From: Glandiceps talaboti
Lineage: Eukaryota > Hemichordata > Enteropneusta > Spengelidae
DNA length: 64,000 nt
Direction: 5' to 3'
NCBI RefSeq assembly: GCF_964340395.1
Contig: NC_135570.1
Coordinates: forward strand, 16,552,822-16,616,821
This document shows positions 1-11,619 of the stretch, in pieces (position 1 is the stretch's first letter; the number at the start of each line of letters is the position of its first letter). The position numbers were made by a program, and so were the translations under genes. The notes beneath the pieces were generated by a model that saw nothing but the letters and a program-made list of their open reading frames with translations, was not told the DNA's origin and ran no database searches.

Positions 1-668
1 GTAACGGGTGGGCTATCTAAAGATGTGTCAATATTCATATCGCCAAGGAGAATACAATCACGCCCGTTCACTGACACCTGATCAAGGCATGCTTCTAAAC
101 TGTCAATGAATTCATTAAAAGGTGTGTTGGGTCTTCTGTAGATAACGCCTATAACAATCTTTTTGTTGTTGATCATAGTTTCCCCAAAGATGGATTCGCA
201 GTGATTAATTTTACATGTGTTAATGCGAGAGAAGGACAACGAGTTGTGAAAATACAGAGCGACTCCACCACCTTGTGAGGCTTCACGATTACAAGTAACG
301 AAAGTATAGGAAGGCAAATCATAAAGACAGCAATTTGAATCGGGATGTAACCAAGTTTCCGTTAGAGCTATAAAAAGAAAATTTTGATCTAACATGCTTA
401 GAAAGTTAACAAAGCTATCAAAGTTTTTTGTAAGGGATCTGACATTGCAATGTAGGAAAGAACATGAACTGTTTAAAAGATTTCTATCAGAATTGAACTG
501 GTTGACTGTGCAAGACTTACAGCTGTATTTGACTATGACTTCTTCGTTCATCATGAAATGACTGACATACTTAGAGAATAAGTAATCGAAAAATGTGTTT
601 TTAATGTGCATTAAGTTAGTTTTGTTTGTTTGATATGCTTGTGTGTTTTGTATTCTTGAATTTTTCAT
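1..668 (-). mobile_element. Non-LTR retrotransposon ORF, AP-endonuclease domain (partial, runs off window edge)
   Basis: An uninterrupted - strand reading frame starts at an ATG at 668 (further in-frame ATGs at 611 and 554) and is still open at base 1. The N-terminal ~70 residues are lysine/asparagine-rich. They are followed by endonuclease landmarks of CR1/L2/Jockey-type LINEs in order: HCNVRSL, ALTETWLHPDS, GGGVALY, IGVIYRRPN and LLGDMNID. The Glu of TETW and the Asp of GDMN are expected metal or catalytic residues of the exonuclease/endonuclease/phosphatase fold that nicks target DNA. No stop or frameshift occurs in ~222 codons, so this part is young or intact. The reverse transcriptase would lie beyond the left edge. 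Clade assignment is inference. Confidence 0.9.
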
Positions 669-1200
669 TTTTAGGAGCCTGTAAATGGGACTTGCCGGCC
701 TTCCGTGAAATAAATAAATAAACTGTATGCCAACGAGTTGAGTAATTGGTAACAAAATACAACACCTTATTATTCCAAGACAATAGCCCCCGTCACCACG
801 TCCTGACATAATTTTATACATTACACTTTCATTCAAACGGGGGTCGACACATACATTCATAATTCATCAACAATACCGGTGCTTATCCGTCATTGCACGC
901 ATTTAGCGAGGAACGCTAGTCTATACCTTCATTACACAGTGTTCACCCCTGTGCACGTTACATAAGTTTGTATTCCTGTAAAATAAAAGAATGTGGAGAA
1001 ATCAACTCCGGACTTTTGATTGGTTGTTTGTCAAATGTAACACGTGTACTCCCTGTCAAGTGATTGACCAATTTGAAACAAACAACACCTAACTAGTCTT
1101 ACAAACACAATAGTTTTCCCTGCCACCACCTTTAAAGTGCACCTGGAGGGGTAGAGGAAAATTTTGATCCTCTAGGTCTGATTGGTTCATGGTTCTCGAC
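669..1200. other. Non-coding stretch upstream of a possible promoter
   Basis: A short (TAAA)n run lies at 709-721, next to a GC-richer block (690-705) that may be the boundary of the LINE at 1-668. From 722 to 1200 I see no credible coding sequence. The - strand frame at 1089-1286 has no recognisable features. Confidence 0.4.
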
Positions 1201-1221
1201 AGGAATCTAACATCTTGGGTT

Positions 1222-1232
1222 GGGTATATAAA
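1222..1232 (+). promoter_or_regulatory. TATA box candidate
   Basis: GTATATAAATG lies about 60 bases before an ATG in good context (AAAGATGG, 1289). A start site about 30 bases downstream would fall near 1252-1258 (TTTTCAAAC), giving a 5' leader of ~35 bases. TATA, leader and ATG are spaced as in a compact intronless gene; transcription itself is inferred. Confidence 0.4.
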
Positions 1233-1288
1233 TGACGCGTGATACATTTTCAAACTGTCTTTGCGACTCCAGCAAACGATAAACAAAG

Positions 1289-1930
1289 ATGGATACTGGT
1301 ATTGTGCTGCTCACCCTGGTCTATGTCGTCATAGTATATGTCCGAAGCCTTGTACTGCTGAGAGTGGATGATAGAAGAATATTCCGATGTTTGGTATGGG
1401 TCCTGGATGCTGTATGCTGTCTACTTCGCTCACTGGTCGAAAAGAGGAAGTTGGAAGGAAAAATTGCAATGTGTATCACCGTATGGATGCTGTGTTTGCT
1501 TCAGATGTTTGTTCGCCGTACAATAGAGACTGTTCGAGAATGGAAGTCAATGGTTTGCGTATTGGTTCGTCAATTTATCATGGTTTGGTCCCTGCGAGAA
1601 CGTCGAAGGATGGTATATGAGATAAGTCGGTTTGCAATGTTTGTTCTTTCTGCTGCATTTGGGCCCGTTGTATGGGAATGGGGGCCATGGTGGCAATTTC
1701 GGCGCGGTACCTTTTTTGGCGGGAAGGTGGCGGCCCGGGTTGACAGGTTAGGATTTAGACGGTTTTGTCAGGAGGAAAGTTTGTCATTGGTTGTTCAAGT
1801 GGCACAGACTGTAATATTCCCCATTTTCGAAAACATTAAGAACGCAAAATACAAATACAAAATACATATCAAAATTTATCTACGAATAAAAAATACAAAT
1901 CAAAATTTATCGACAAACAAATTTGAATAG
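1289..1930 (+). CDS. Possible single-exon gene, unknown 213-aa hydrophobic/arginine-rich protein
   Basis: This is the longest non-repetitive open frame in the window (213 codons). It starts with MDTGIVLLTLVYVVIVYV, which could be a membrane or signal-anchor segment. Next come alternating Arg/Trp/Val-rich segments (REWKSMVCV; WSLRERRRMVYE), then a Trp-rich stretch (WEWGPWWQFRRG, near residue 130), and a lysine/asparagine-rich tail read from AT-rich DNA. A TATA-like box lies 57-67 bases upstream of the ATG. I recognise no family. The composition is odd, and a second frame (1387-1620) is also open, so a chance ORF or a frameshifted relic is a real alternative. The last ~45 codons look like ordinary intergenic sequence. 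Confidence 0.3.
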   Translation: MDTGIVLLTLVYVVIVYVRSLVLLRVDDRRIFRCLVWVLDAVCCLLRSLVEKRKLEGKIAMCITVWMLCLLQMFVRRTIETVREWKSMVCVLVRQFIMVWSLRERRRMVYEISRFAMFVLSAAFGPVVWEWGPWWQFRRGTFFGGKVAARVDRLGFRRFCQEESLSLVVQVAQTVIFPIFENIKNAKYKYKIHIKIYLRIKNTNQNLSTNKFE

Positions 1931-2690
1931 ATACGTCATACATAGTTGTTCTCGGGTACCCAGATTCCTATAAATTCAGCCACCTCCGGTATACACATTT
2001 CTTTCACAACCGAAACAATTGTATTTTGCCATGTTCAAATGAAAAATCATTGATGTTTATATTAGACTATTTACGAAACACAAACTTGAAAACCATAATT
2101 GCCTATAACCACAGAAAACCACTTCTATTTAGGGTCCCATACTAAAGTTACCCCAAAACTAGTAAACCAAATGTAAACTTAAAATAGGTTGTTCCTAGAA
2201 ATACAGACTGTGCCACTTCTAATTAGGGTTCCCATTCTAAAATTAACAACTTTCGCAAAAACTAGTTAACTAAATGTAAACTTAAAATAGATTATTTCTA
2301 GAAATACTGACTGTGCCACTTCTAATTAGGGTTAAAGTTTTCGCAAAATCTAGTTAGTTAGTTTTTTTTCAAGAAATACAAAGTTGAATCGAAATATTTC
2401 TTTCATTAAAATGCTAATCATACAAAATTAAAACCCGTGTATTTTGCTCTGCAGCGCATATTTTTTTCATTCATGTTACAAATTTAAGAGTTATTTCCGT
2501 AAAGACATTCTTCTTTGAAGATGATGAAAAAGATAAGTTTGTTTACAATATTACAAATATAGCTAATAACCACATAACAACCAACAATGTGTACCAAATT
2601 TATTTTTCGTTTTGTGATGGTCAGAACATTCATAAATTACAATACAAAATAATGTCACCGCTTCAGTTATACCCATGATATAGTGATCAA
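1931..2690. repeat. AT-rich non-coding DNA with a short ~120-bp tandem repeat
   Basis: Between about 2120 and 2385 a ~120-bp unit occurs about 2.3 times. It is recognisable by GACTGTGCCACTTCTAATTA at 2208 and 2309 and by AACTAAATGTAAACTTAAAA. Flanking sequence is AT-rich with no coding signal. Confidence 0.6.
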
Positions 2691-5600
2691 ATATATGTGT
2701 CTCAAAACCAAATTAAGGCTTATGATCTCATCTTTTTGGTCAAAGATCTATCATTAGATTAAGATGTATTCTGGATGTGTTTATCTCATCAGTGATATTC
2801 AAATTAGGGCTTAAAAGACTAAAAATAAAGGAAAGTCTATAACAAGATGATCCAATCAGTAATATGCAAATTTGTGCCTAATAATGTCTTTTTGGTCAAA
2901 AATCTATCATTAGATTAAGATGTACTCTTGATGTGTTTATCTCATCAGTGATATGCAAATTAGGGCTAAAAACACTAAAACTAAATGTCGATATTTATAA
3001 AAAGTCTATAACAAGATGATCCAATCAGTAATATGCAAATTAGTGCCTAATAATGTGTCGTTTTGGTCAAAAATCTATCATTAGATTAAGATGTATTCTT
3101 GATGTGTTTATCTCATCAGTAATATGCAAATTAGTGCCTAATAATGTGTCTTTTTGGTCAAAAATCTATCATTAGATTTAGATGTACTCTTGATGTGTTT
3201 ATCTCATCAGTGATATGCAAATTAGAGCTAAAAAGACTAAGACTAAAAGTCTATATTTACAAAATGTCGAAGATAATCCAATCAGTAATATGCAAATTAG
3301 TGCCTAATAATGTGTCTTTTTGGTCAAAAATCTATCATTAGATTAAGATGTATTCTTGATGTGTTTATCTCATCAGTGATATTCAAATTAGGGCTTAAAA
3401 GACTAAAAATAAAGGAAAGTCTATAACAAGATGATCCAATCAGTAATATGCAAATTTGTGCCTAATAATGTCTTTTTGGTCAAAAATCTATCATTAGATT
3501 AAGATGTACTCTTGATGTGTTTATCTCATCAGTGATATGCAAATTAGGGCTAAAAACACTAAAACTAAATGTCGATATTTATAAAAAGTCTATAACAAGA
3601 TGATCCAATCAGTAATATGCAAATTAGTGCCTAATAATGTGTCGTTTTGGTCAAAAATCTATCATTAGATTAAGATGTATTCTTGATGTGTTTATCTCAT
3701 CAGTAATATGCAAATTAGTGCCTAATAATGTGTCTTTTTGGTCAAAAATCTATCATTAGATTTAGATGTACTCTTGATGTGTTTATCTCATCAGTGATAT
3801 GCAAATTAGAGCTAAAAAGACTAAGACTAAAAGTCTATATTTACAAAATGTCGAAGATAATCCAATCAGTAATATGCAAATTAGTGCCTAATAATGTGTC
3901 TTTTTGGTCAAAAATCTATCATTAGATTAAGATGTATTCTTGATGTGTTTATCTCATCAGTGATATTCAAATTAGGGCTTAAAAGACTAAAAATAAAGGA
4001 AAGTCTATAACAAGATGATCCAATCAGTAATATGCAAATTATTGCCTAAAATGTGTCTTTTTGGTCAAAAATCTAACATTAGATTAATATGCATTCTTGA
4101 TGTGTTTATCTCATCAGTGATATGCAAATTAAGGCTAAAAAGACTCAAACTAAGTCTATATTTACAAAAAGTCTATAACAAGATCTAATCAGTAATATGC
4201 AAATTAGTGCCTAATAATATGTCTTTTTGGTCAAAATTCTATCATTAGATTCAAATGTATTCTTGATGTGTTTATCTCATCACTTATACGCAAATTAGGG
4301 CTAAAAAGACTAAAACTAAAAGTCTATATTTACAAAAAGTCTATAACAAGATGATCCAATCAGTAATATGCAAATTAGTGCCTAATAATGTGTCTTTTTG
4401 GTCAAAAGTCTATCATTAGATTAAAATGTATTCTTGATGTGTTTATCTCATCACTGATATGCAAATTAGGGCTAAAAAGACTAAAAATAAAATAGTCTAT
4501 AACAAGATGATCCAATCAGTAATATGCAAATTAGTGCCTAATAATGTGTCTTTTTGGTCAAAAGTCTATCATTAGATTAAGATGTACTCTTGATGTGTTT
4601 ATCTCATCAGTGATATGCAAATTAGGGCTAAAAAGACTAAAACTAAAAGAAAGTCCATAACAAGATGATCCAATCAGTAATATGCAAATTAGTGCCTAAT
4701 AATATGTCTTTTTGGTCAAAATTCTATCATTAGATTAAGATATAATTTTGATGTGTTTATCTCATTAGTGATATGCAAATTAGGGCTAAAAAGACGAAAA
4801 CTAAAAGTCTATATTTATAAAGTCTATAACAAGATGATCCAATCAGTAATATGCAAATTAGTGCCTAATAACGTGTCTTTTTGGTCAAAAGTCTATCATT
4901 AGATTAAGATGTATTCTTGATGTGTTTATCTCATCACTGATATGCAAATTAGGGCTAAAAAGACTAAAAGTAAAAGAAAGTCTATAACAAGTTGATCCAA
5001 TCAGTAATATGCAAATTAGTGCCTAATAATGTGTCTTTTTGGTCAAAAATCTATCAAGAGATTAAGATGTACTCTTGATGTGTTTATCTCATCAGTGATA
5101 TGCAAATTAGGGCTAAAAAGATTAAAACAAAGTCTATACTTACAAAAATGCTATAAGAAGATGATCCAATCAGTAATATGCAAATTAGTGTCTGAAAATG
5201 TGTCTTTTTGGTCAAAAATCTATCATTAGATTTAGAAGTATTCTTAATACCATGATCTCATCGGTGATATGCAAATTAGGGCTAAAAAGCCTCAAACTAA
5301 AAGTCTATATTTACAAAACGTCTATAACAAGATGATCTCTTCAGTGATATGCAAATTAGGGGCTGATAATGTGGCTTTTTGGTCAAAAGTCTATCAGTAG
5401 TTTAAGATGTATTCTTAATACTATGATCTCATCGATGATATGCAAATTAGGGCTAAAAAGCCTAAAACTAACGGTCTTTATTTAAAAAAGTCTATAATAA
5501 GATGATCCAATCAGTAATATGCAAATTAGTGCCTAAAAATGTGTCTTTATGGTAAAAAATCTATCATTAGTTTAAGATGTATTCTTGATGTGTTTATCTC

Positions 5601-5830
5601 ATCAGTGATATGCAAATTAGGGCTATAAAGACTAAAACTAAGTCTATATTTACAAAAGGTCTATGACACGATCCAATCAGTGATATGTAAATTATGATCT
5701 AAAAATGTCTTTTTGGTTGTCTATAATTAGATTAAGATGTATTCTTGATATGATAATTTCATCAGTGATATGCAAATTAGGGCTAAAAAGACTACAACTA
5801 AAAATCTGTAATTACAAAAAGTCTAACATG
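2690..5830. repeat. Octamer-bearing satellite-like tandem array, ~165-bp monomer
   Basis: About 19 diverged monomers of ~160-170 bp (one variant ~256 bp), each containing GATGATCCAATCAGTAATATG, a CTTTTTGGTCAAAAATCTATC block and a GATGTGTTTATCTCATCAGT block. Each monomer carries the octamer ATGCAAAT about twice, in AATATGCAAATTAGTGCC and GATATGCAAATTAGGGC. The left part has a near-perfect 584-bp higher-order duplication (2760-3343 versus 3344-3927, with a third copy starting at 3928). The 65-aa open frames at 3144, 3728 and 5029 are only repeat readings. Confidence 0.95.
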
Positions 5831-6359
5831 ATGATCCCCGAGCACTGAGCAAGGACCATTAGTTTTTCACCATTAGAGTAGTTTTTGTTACATGGGAGGA
5901 GTTTTAAAAAAAAAGTTTTTATAAGAGAACTACCGTCTCCCTCATTAACCTCTGTAAAAAATAAATAAAATAATAGCTGTAAAAATATAACTGGTGTAAA
6001 CCAAAATGCTCCTGTAGGTTGCAATTGGTTTTGCTAAATTAAAACTGAATCATAAAAGTTTGATTCAATATTTATCAATTGAAATTTTGAACAAAAATAT
6101 TATGGTTTACCACACTTGTGTTTCTCTCTCAATCAGAGATCACAATGTTTAGAAAAGGGAATAGAATTCATCCAGCAAAAGCACTTTTAGTCCCCCAAAG
6201 TGAGTGACTATTACAATGGGCTCAGACTTCCAATATCTGATTTCTTTCAAAACTGGCACAAAGGTGACATGTCATTCGGAAAATATGCCATATTTGTCAT
6301 CAAAAATCAATATTTTCTGCATAATTAATCATAAAACAAGCTTTATTTTGAAACCTGGC
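5831..6359. other. Non-coding, AT-rich
   Basis: No gene, RNA or repeat is recognised here. Short open frames at 5812-6024 (-) and 6204-6440 (+) have no family resemblance. Confidence 0.4.
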
Positions 6360-7580
6360 CTTGAGCTCCCATGGACTATACGGGGAAGGTCTGCTGTAAA
6401 GTCTGTATGCATATGTCATAAGGTACATGTACATGTATGATATAGGGTATATACTTTTCTAGGCGAGAAGATTTTGGATAACCCTGCCCATCTAGACTGG
6501 TTGATTTTATTTTAATTGTAGTTCAAAATATTGATATATTTTTCAAAATAATTCTTACAATTGCTAAAAGTAAGATTTCATTTCTCAAAAAATTAATTAT
6601 TTTTGATCAGTTTTTAGGTATTACATCATATGAACTACCGTCTGCATGTATTATAGACCTGTATAGTATGTATTTTGAGTGATACAGTTGGTATAAGAAA
6701 GAGTCAGACCATTTTTAGGGTGTGTAGTATGACAACAGTTTGGTTTTTGGGGGTTTCAACATAGCCTCCCTATGTCATTTCACAAAGAGTTGCCCACCTC
6801 ATCCTGGGATATATGGTCATGTGAACAAAATTAATGAAAGTGGTTTATTTTGCCAATACTAGTTCAAAGAAGCACACTTTAGATAAATTTTCTTTGCCGG
6901 CCCTACTATTAAATTCTATCTTAATAACAATAATGATAATAATAATAATAACTTTAGGGTAATAATAATAACATATAATAAATAATCACTAATAAGTAAT
7001 AAGTACTAATATAATAAATACTAATGTATGATAAATACTAATATATAATAAATACTAATATATAGTAAATAAGCACATAATTAGGCACCAATGACTGTTA
7101 ATTTCTAATTCTCCTTTCATAATTAATTGCACTTAAAGTTGAAATAGTATTGGCATTATGGATTACTCTCATTAAACATGTTCATATGACAGGACAACTC
7201 TGTGTGAAATGATACTAGGAGGCTTTGCTAAGATTACCAAGCCCTTACTGTTGTCATACTACATACCCAAAAATGGAGACACTTTCTAATACCAACTTTA
7301 TAGCACAAAATAGATACTCTACAGATCTATGATAGATACAGGCGGCAGTTTGTACGATGAAATAGCTAAAAACTGACCAAATTAATTGTCTTTTGGAAAA
7401 TGAAATCTCACTTTTAAGAATTGTAATAATGTTTTGAAATTTATAGATTTATTCTAAGCTGCAACTGAAGCAAAATCTATCAGTCCAGCTGAGCAGGGTT
7501 TTCCAAAGTTTTCCAGCCCAGAAAAGTATACAAAAAAACACTGCTTTCCAGCAGACCTTTCCCACCTATGGGAGTTGTGC
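6360..7580. repeat. Large imperfect inverted repeat (fold-back structure)
   Basis: The left arm (~6360-6880) is complementary to the right arm (~7130-7580) over roughly 450-520 bases at perhaps 70-75% identity. Landmark pairs are GTATGACAACAG (6728) with CTGTTGTCATAC (7249), GTGATTTCACT-type flanks, and GGAAGGTCTGCTG (6384) with CAGCAGACCTTTCC (7550). The spacer (~6880-7130) is A/T microsatellite-like sequence (AATAATAATAAT, ACTAATATATAATAAAT). Either a fold-back transposon or two opposed copies of one repeat fits. Confidence 0.8.
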
Positions 7581-8539
7581 ACCCCCCCCCCCTCCCATAT
7601 TACTTCTGCAAAAAAAATTTAATTCTCTGAGATAGGACAAAAATACACATTTTGATAACACATACAAATTCTACCCACTTTATGCAACTTTAGTCCGTTA
7701 TTATTTCATAATCAATTTAATAGTATAAAAATGTTTTTGCTTGACTTATTCTCATTGGCTTTTCTAACCATTGGGGTCGATTTTTCAGGGAGAAACAGTA
7801 GAACAATAAAAAATCGATTAATTATACTGTATTTGCAAATTTATACACACAGTTCTTTCTTTATAGTGGTTTCCCAAACCTGGGCAAGTTTACCTTCATC
7901 AAGATTTGATTTCTTCCTTTCACCCCATTTCATAAAAAAATATTGTCTACAAATTATAACCTTGAAAATTTAATATCAACCATATGGGAGCACTTTGGTA
8001 AATGTAATTTATATTGAATGTATTTTTTCATTATTTTATTAAATAAAACACAATATATTAACCAAACTGTATTAATACAATTTCCATGCAAGTTTATTTT
8101 CAGGAAGCCAGGCTCGACAAAGATGGACAAATGATGGAAAATGTGAGTCAAAAAACTGTCTTTTTAATATTTAATATGTTTATACATTGAAAGTTAGATT
8201 TAGAAACTTTATTTCTATTTGATTGTCATGTCTGCAATATAAAATAAATTTAGAAAATAATATAATTGCATTGTGAGTGAATACTTCAATTCTTATACTA
8301 TTTCTTAAATTTCTTTCTTTTAGCCTGTGGTGATAAGAAGACCCAAGACTGATCGATGTATTTGATTATTACGATACTGATGTGTATTTTGCATTTATGT
8401 ATATCTATTAAAATGTAATTAATGTATTGAAATGTATTTTTAAGTTATTTTATTAGTAGAACTTTTGGAGGAGTTTAGAAGAACAGAAAAACAGTTTCAG
8501 ACATCAGCACCAAGTAAGTTTTTTGAGTTTTTTTTAGTT
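7581..8539. other. Non-coding, AT-rich
   Basis: Holds a C-tract (7579-7592) and generally AT-rich sequence. Short open frames at 7731-7973 (+) and 7954-8151 (-) resemble nothing known to me. Confidence 0.4.
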
Positions 8540-9750
8540 TGTATGGCTGCATGAGTGATTGCTCTTTTAACTATCCCACCTCACCCCTTCCAACATACGT
8601 ACATCAAATACACTATCGTTTTTGCGTCTCCGGCACCAATTGTCATATCTGCGCCATCATCTACCTCGCGTTTCGGTCCGCTGTCTTCGCTGCACATGAT
8701 CATATATTACATATTGACATACACAAACAGCACTCCTCGATTTTTGTTATCCCTTTCCGTACGTCTGGTTTCTTGTGGATTTTGGTTTTCTCTGACTAGG
8801 TGGGTCTCTAGGGTTGATTACTTTGTTGTTTGGTTGGTTGGCGTTGGTTGGTTGGTTGGTCGGTTGGTCGGTTGGTTGGTTGGTTGGCAATGGTTCGTTG
8901 GTTAGTCCTTTGTAGGTTTTACATATTTTTCACTTGCTGTCTATGGCCTTAATCTCTCATACCAATTAACACACATAAACCTCACAAACCTCCGCCGTGT
9001 CGCCGCCATCTCTATTACTGCCGTGTCGCCATCTTTATTTGCCATCACCGTTGTGCGTCATATTCATTACAACAATACAATAAAGTCCCCCATTCATTTT
9101 AACTTTCTGTATGTATGTTTGTATGGTTTAGAGTTATAATGGCACATTCCATTATAACTCTTCATATTCGCAGTCAAGCATGTGCATGTATGTTAACCCT
9201 CTCCCCCCCCCCCCCAAAAAAAAAAAGTATGTGTCCTTGTATGGTGATTCAAATTGGCAACAAAGAATTGCTTGGCAGCGATGACACCCCTAGCATTGAC
9301 TAGATAATATGGATTTTAGAGTAATCAATTTTCAATGCGGCCCAAATTCAACTGCATACAGAGCTCAGTAGAGAGCTATCAAACATTTAATCCTCTTTTT
9401 ATCAGGGGGGTGGGTTGGTCAATTTCACTACAAACATTCAAATTAAACTCTCAAATCCAGGGGACCATATAGCCAGAATTACCATACGAGTATGACTACA
9501 TTCTCAGTCTAAATAATTGTTGGCATAAAAATGCTACTAATGACTGAGTGAATTTAAGGTACTGTCGTCTTTAGTGTATCCATGGCAGTGTATTTCAAGG
9601 CAATATCTATTACATGGTACGTCTACAGAATATCAAGTATACATCACTTACACCTAAAAGCTATGAATGGTAAGCGTCATCTAGAAGTTCTTTACTTATC
9701 TTTGCTGTTCATCTACAATTGATCTGTGCTGTCATGAACACAGATGAAAA
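8540..9750. repeat. Direct segmental duplication, copy 1
   Basis: Matches 11620-12790 in the same orientation. Shared landmarks in order: a CATCATCTACCTCGCG / CATCAACTACCTCACG block, ACATATTACATAT, GAGTTATAATGGCAC, a C-run followed by an A-run (9202-9228), AAGAATTGCTTGGCAGC, CCCTAGCATTGACTAGATA, CAGAGCTCAGT, and ATATCAAGTRTACATCACYTACA. It contains a (GGTT)n-like microsatellite at 8829-8902. Open frames here (8539-8905) are not conserved between the copies, arguing against coding. Confidence 0.85.
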
Positions 9751-10221
9751 GTGATGTAGCCTCAAATATTCATCTGAAAGTTGTTCATAAACTGATACAT
9801 TTTCATCAAGTCTTCATCAAAGACAGTCTTCAATATTTCAACTTACTAGCTTAAAGTCAAATTCAGAATTTTTTATGACAAATATGGCCAATATTTTGTC
9901 ATCATTGCAAAGGTCACAAAACAAAGCAATGACAAGGTCTCAAAGCTCTTTATAAATAAAATGGGTATTAAGTCATTTAATTTAGGTTTCTATGTATTAA
10001 GCTACCAGACTGAGCTTGTGCACAAAATGTGAAGTTTGACATTTGTGCCAGGCTTGGTTGAAATTGGTCTATGCATCTCTGCTGTATACTGTGCACTATG
10101 ATTAATGTTTGGCTATTTGACCTTGAAGATACAGGTCGAGGTCAAAGGTCGAGGTCTCAGAAAGACCATTATCAATAATATGGATATGGATAATATAACA
10201 CTCAAAGTGGGTCACTATTAC
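9751..10221. other. Non-coding with a degenerate dispersed repeat
   Basis: Around 10130-10165 is the phrase CAGGTCGAGGTCAAAGGTCG, typical of old dispersed repeats. Text near 10010-10080 resembles sequence near 21950-22010 (ACCAATTTCAATCAAAACTT type). No coding signal. Confidence 0.35.
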
Positions 10222-11617
10222 ACTTCAATAATAGCACCCGGTATTAAATAGCACTATTGCAAGAAATGTGGGAATTGAATACTAGCATCCATTATTAAAT
10301 AGCACTATTGCAAGACATGTGGGAATTGAATACTAGCACTCGGTATTAAATAGCACTATTGCAAGAAATGTGGGAATTGAATACTAGCATCCATTATTAA
10401 ATAGCACTATTGCAAGAAATGTGAGAATTGAATACTAGCACTTGGTATTAAATAGCACTATTGCAAGACATGTGGGAATTGAATACCAGCACCTGGTATT
10501 AAATAGCACTATTGCAAGACATGTGGGAATTGAATAATAGCACCCGGTATTAAATAGCACTTTTGCAAGAAATGTGGGAATTGAATACTAGCAACCGGTA
10601 TTAAATAGCACTTTTGCAAGACATGTGGGAATTGAATAATAGCACCCAGTATTAAATAGCCCTATTGCAAGAAATGTGGGAATTGAATACTAGCACCCGG
10701 TATTAAATAGCACTATTGCAAGAAATGTGGGAATTGAATACTAGCAACCGGTATTAAATAGCACTATTGCAAGAAATGTGGGAATTGAATACCAGCACCT
10801 GGTATTAAATAGCACTATTGCAAGAAATGTGGGAATTGAATACTAGCAACCGGTATTAAATAGCACTATTGCAAGAAATGTGGGAATTGAATACTAGCAA
10901 CCGGTATTAAATAGCACTATTGCAAGAAATGTGGGAATTGAATAACAGCACCCGGTATTAAATAGCACTATTGCAAGACATGTGGGAATTGAATACTAGC
11001 ACCCGATATTAAATAGCACTATTGCAAGAAATGTGGGAATTGAATAATAGCACCCGGTATTAAATAGCACTATTGCAAGACATGTGGGAATTGAATACTA
11101 GCACCCGATATTAAATAGCACTATTGCAAGACATGTGGGAATTGAATAATAGCACCCGGTATTAAATAGCACTATTGCAAGAAATGTGGGAATTGAATAC
11201 TAGCACCCGATATTAAATAGCACTATTGCAAGAAATGTGGGAATTGAATACTAGCACCCAGTATTAAATAGCACTATTGCAAGAAATGTGGGAATTGAAT
11301 ACTAGCACCCGGTATTAAATAGCACTATTGCAAGAAATGTGGGAATTGAATACTAGCAACCGGTATTAAATAGCACTATTGCAAGAAATGTGGGAATTGA
11401 ATACTAGCAACCGGTATTAAATAGCGCTATTGCAAGAAATGTGGGAATTGAATAATAGCACCCGATATTAAATAGCACTATTGCAAGAAATGTGGGAATT
11501 GAATACTAGCACCCGGTATTAAATAGCACTATTGCAAGATATGTGGGAATTGAATACTAGCACCCGGTATTAAATAGCACTATTGCAAGAAATGTGGGAA
11601 TTGAATACTAGCAACCG
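10222..11617. repeat. 51-bp minisatellite, ~27 copies
   Basis: The unit consists of GGTATTAAATAGCACTATTG followed by CAAGAAATGTGGGAATTGAA and TACTAGCACCC, period 51 bases. Copies differ at few sites (CACCC/CAACC/CACCT; AAGAAATG/AAGACATG; ACTAGC/ATAGC), which would allow variant mapping. It lies between the two copies of the 1.2-kb direct duplication. Confidence 0.95.
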
Positions 11618-11619
11618 TT

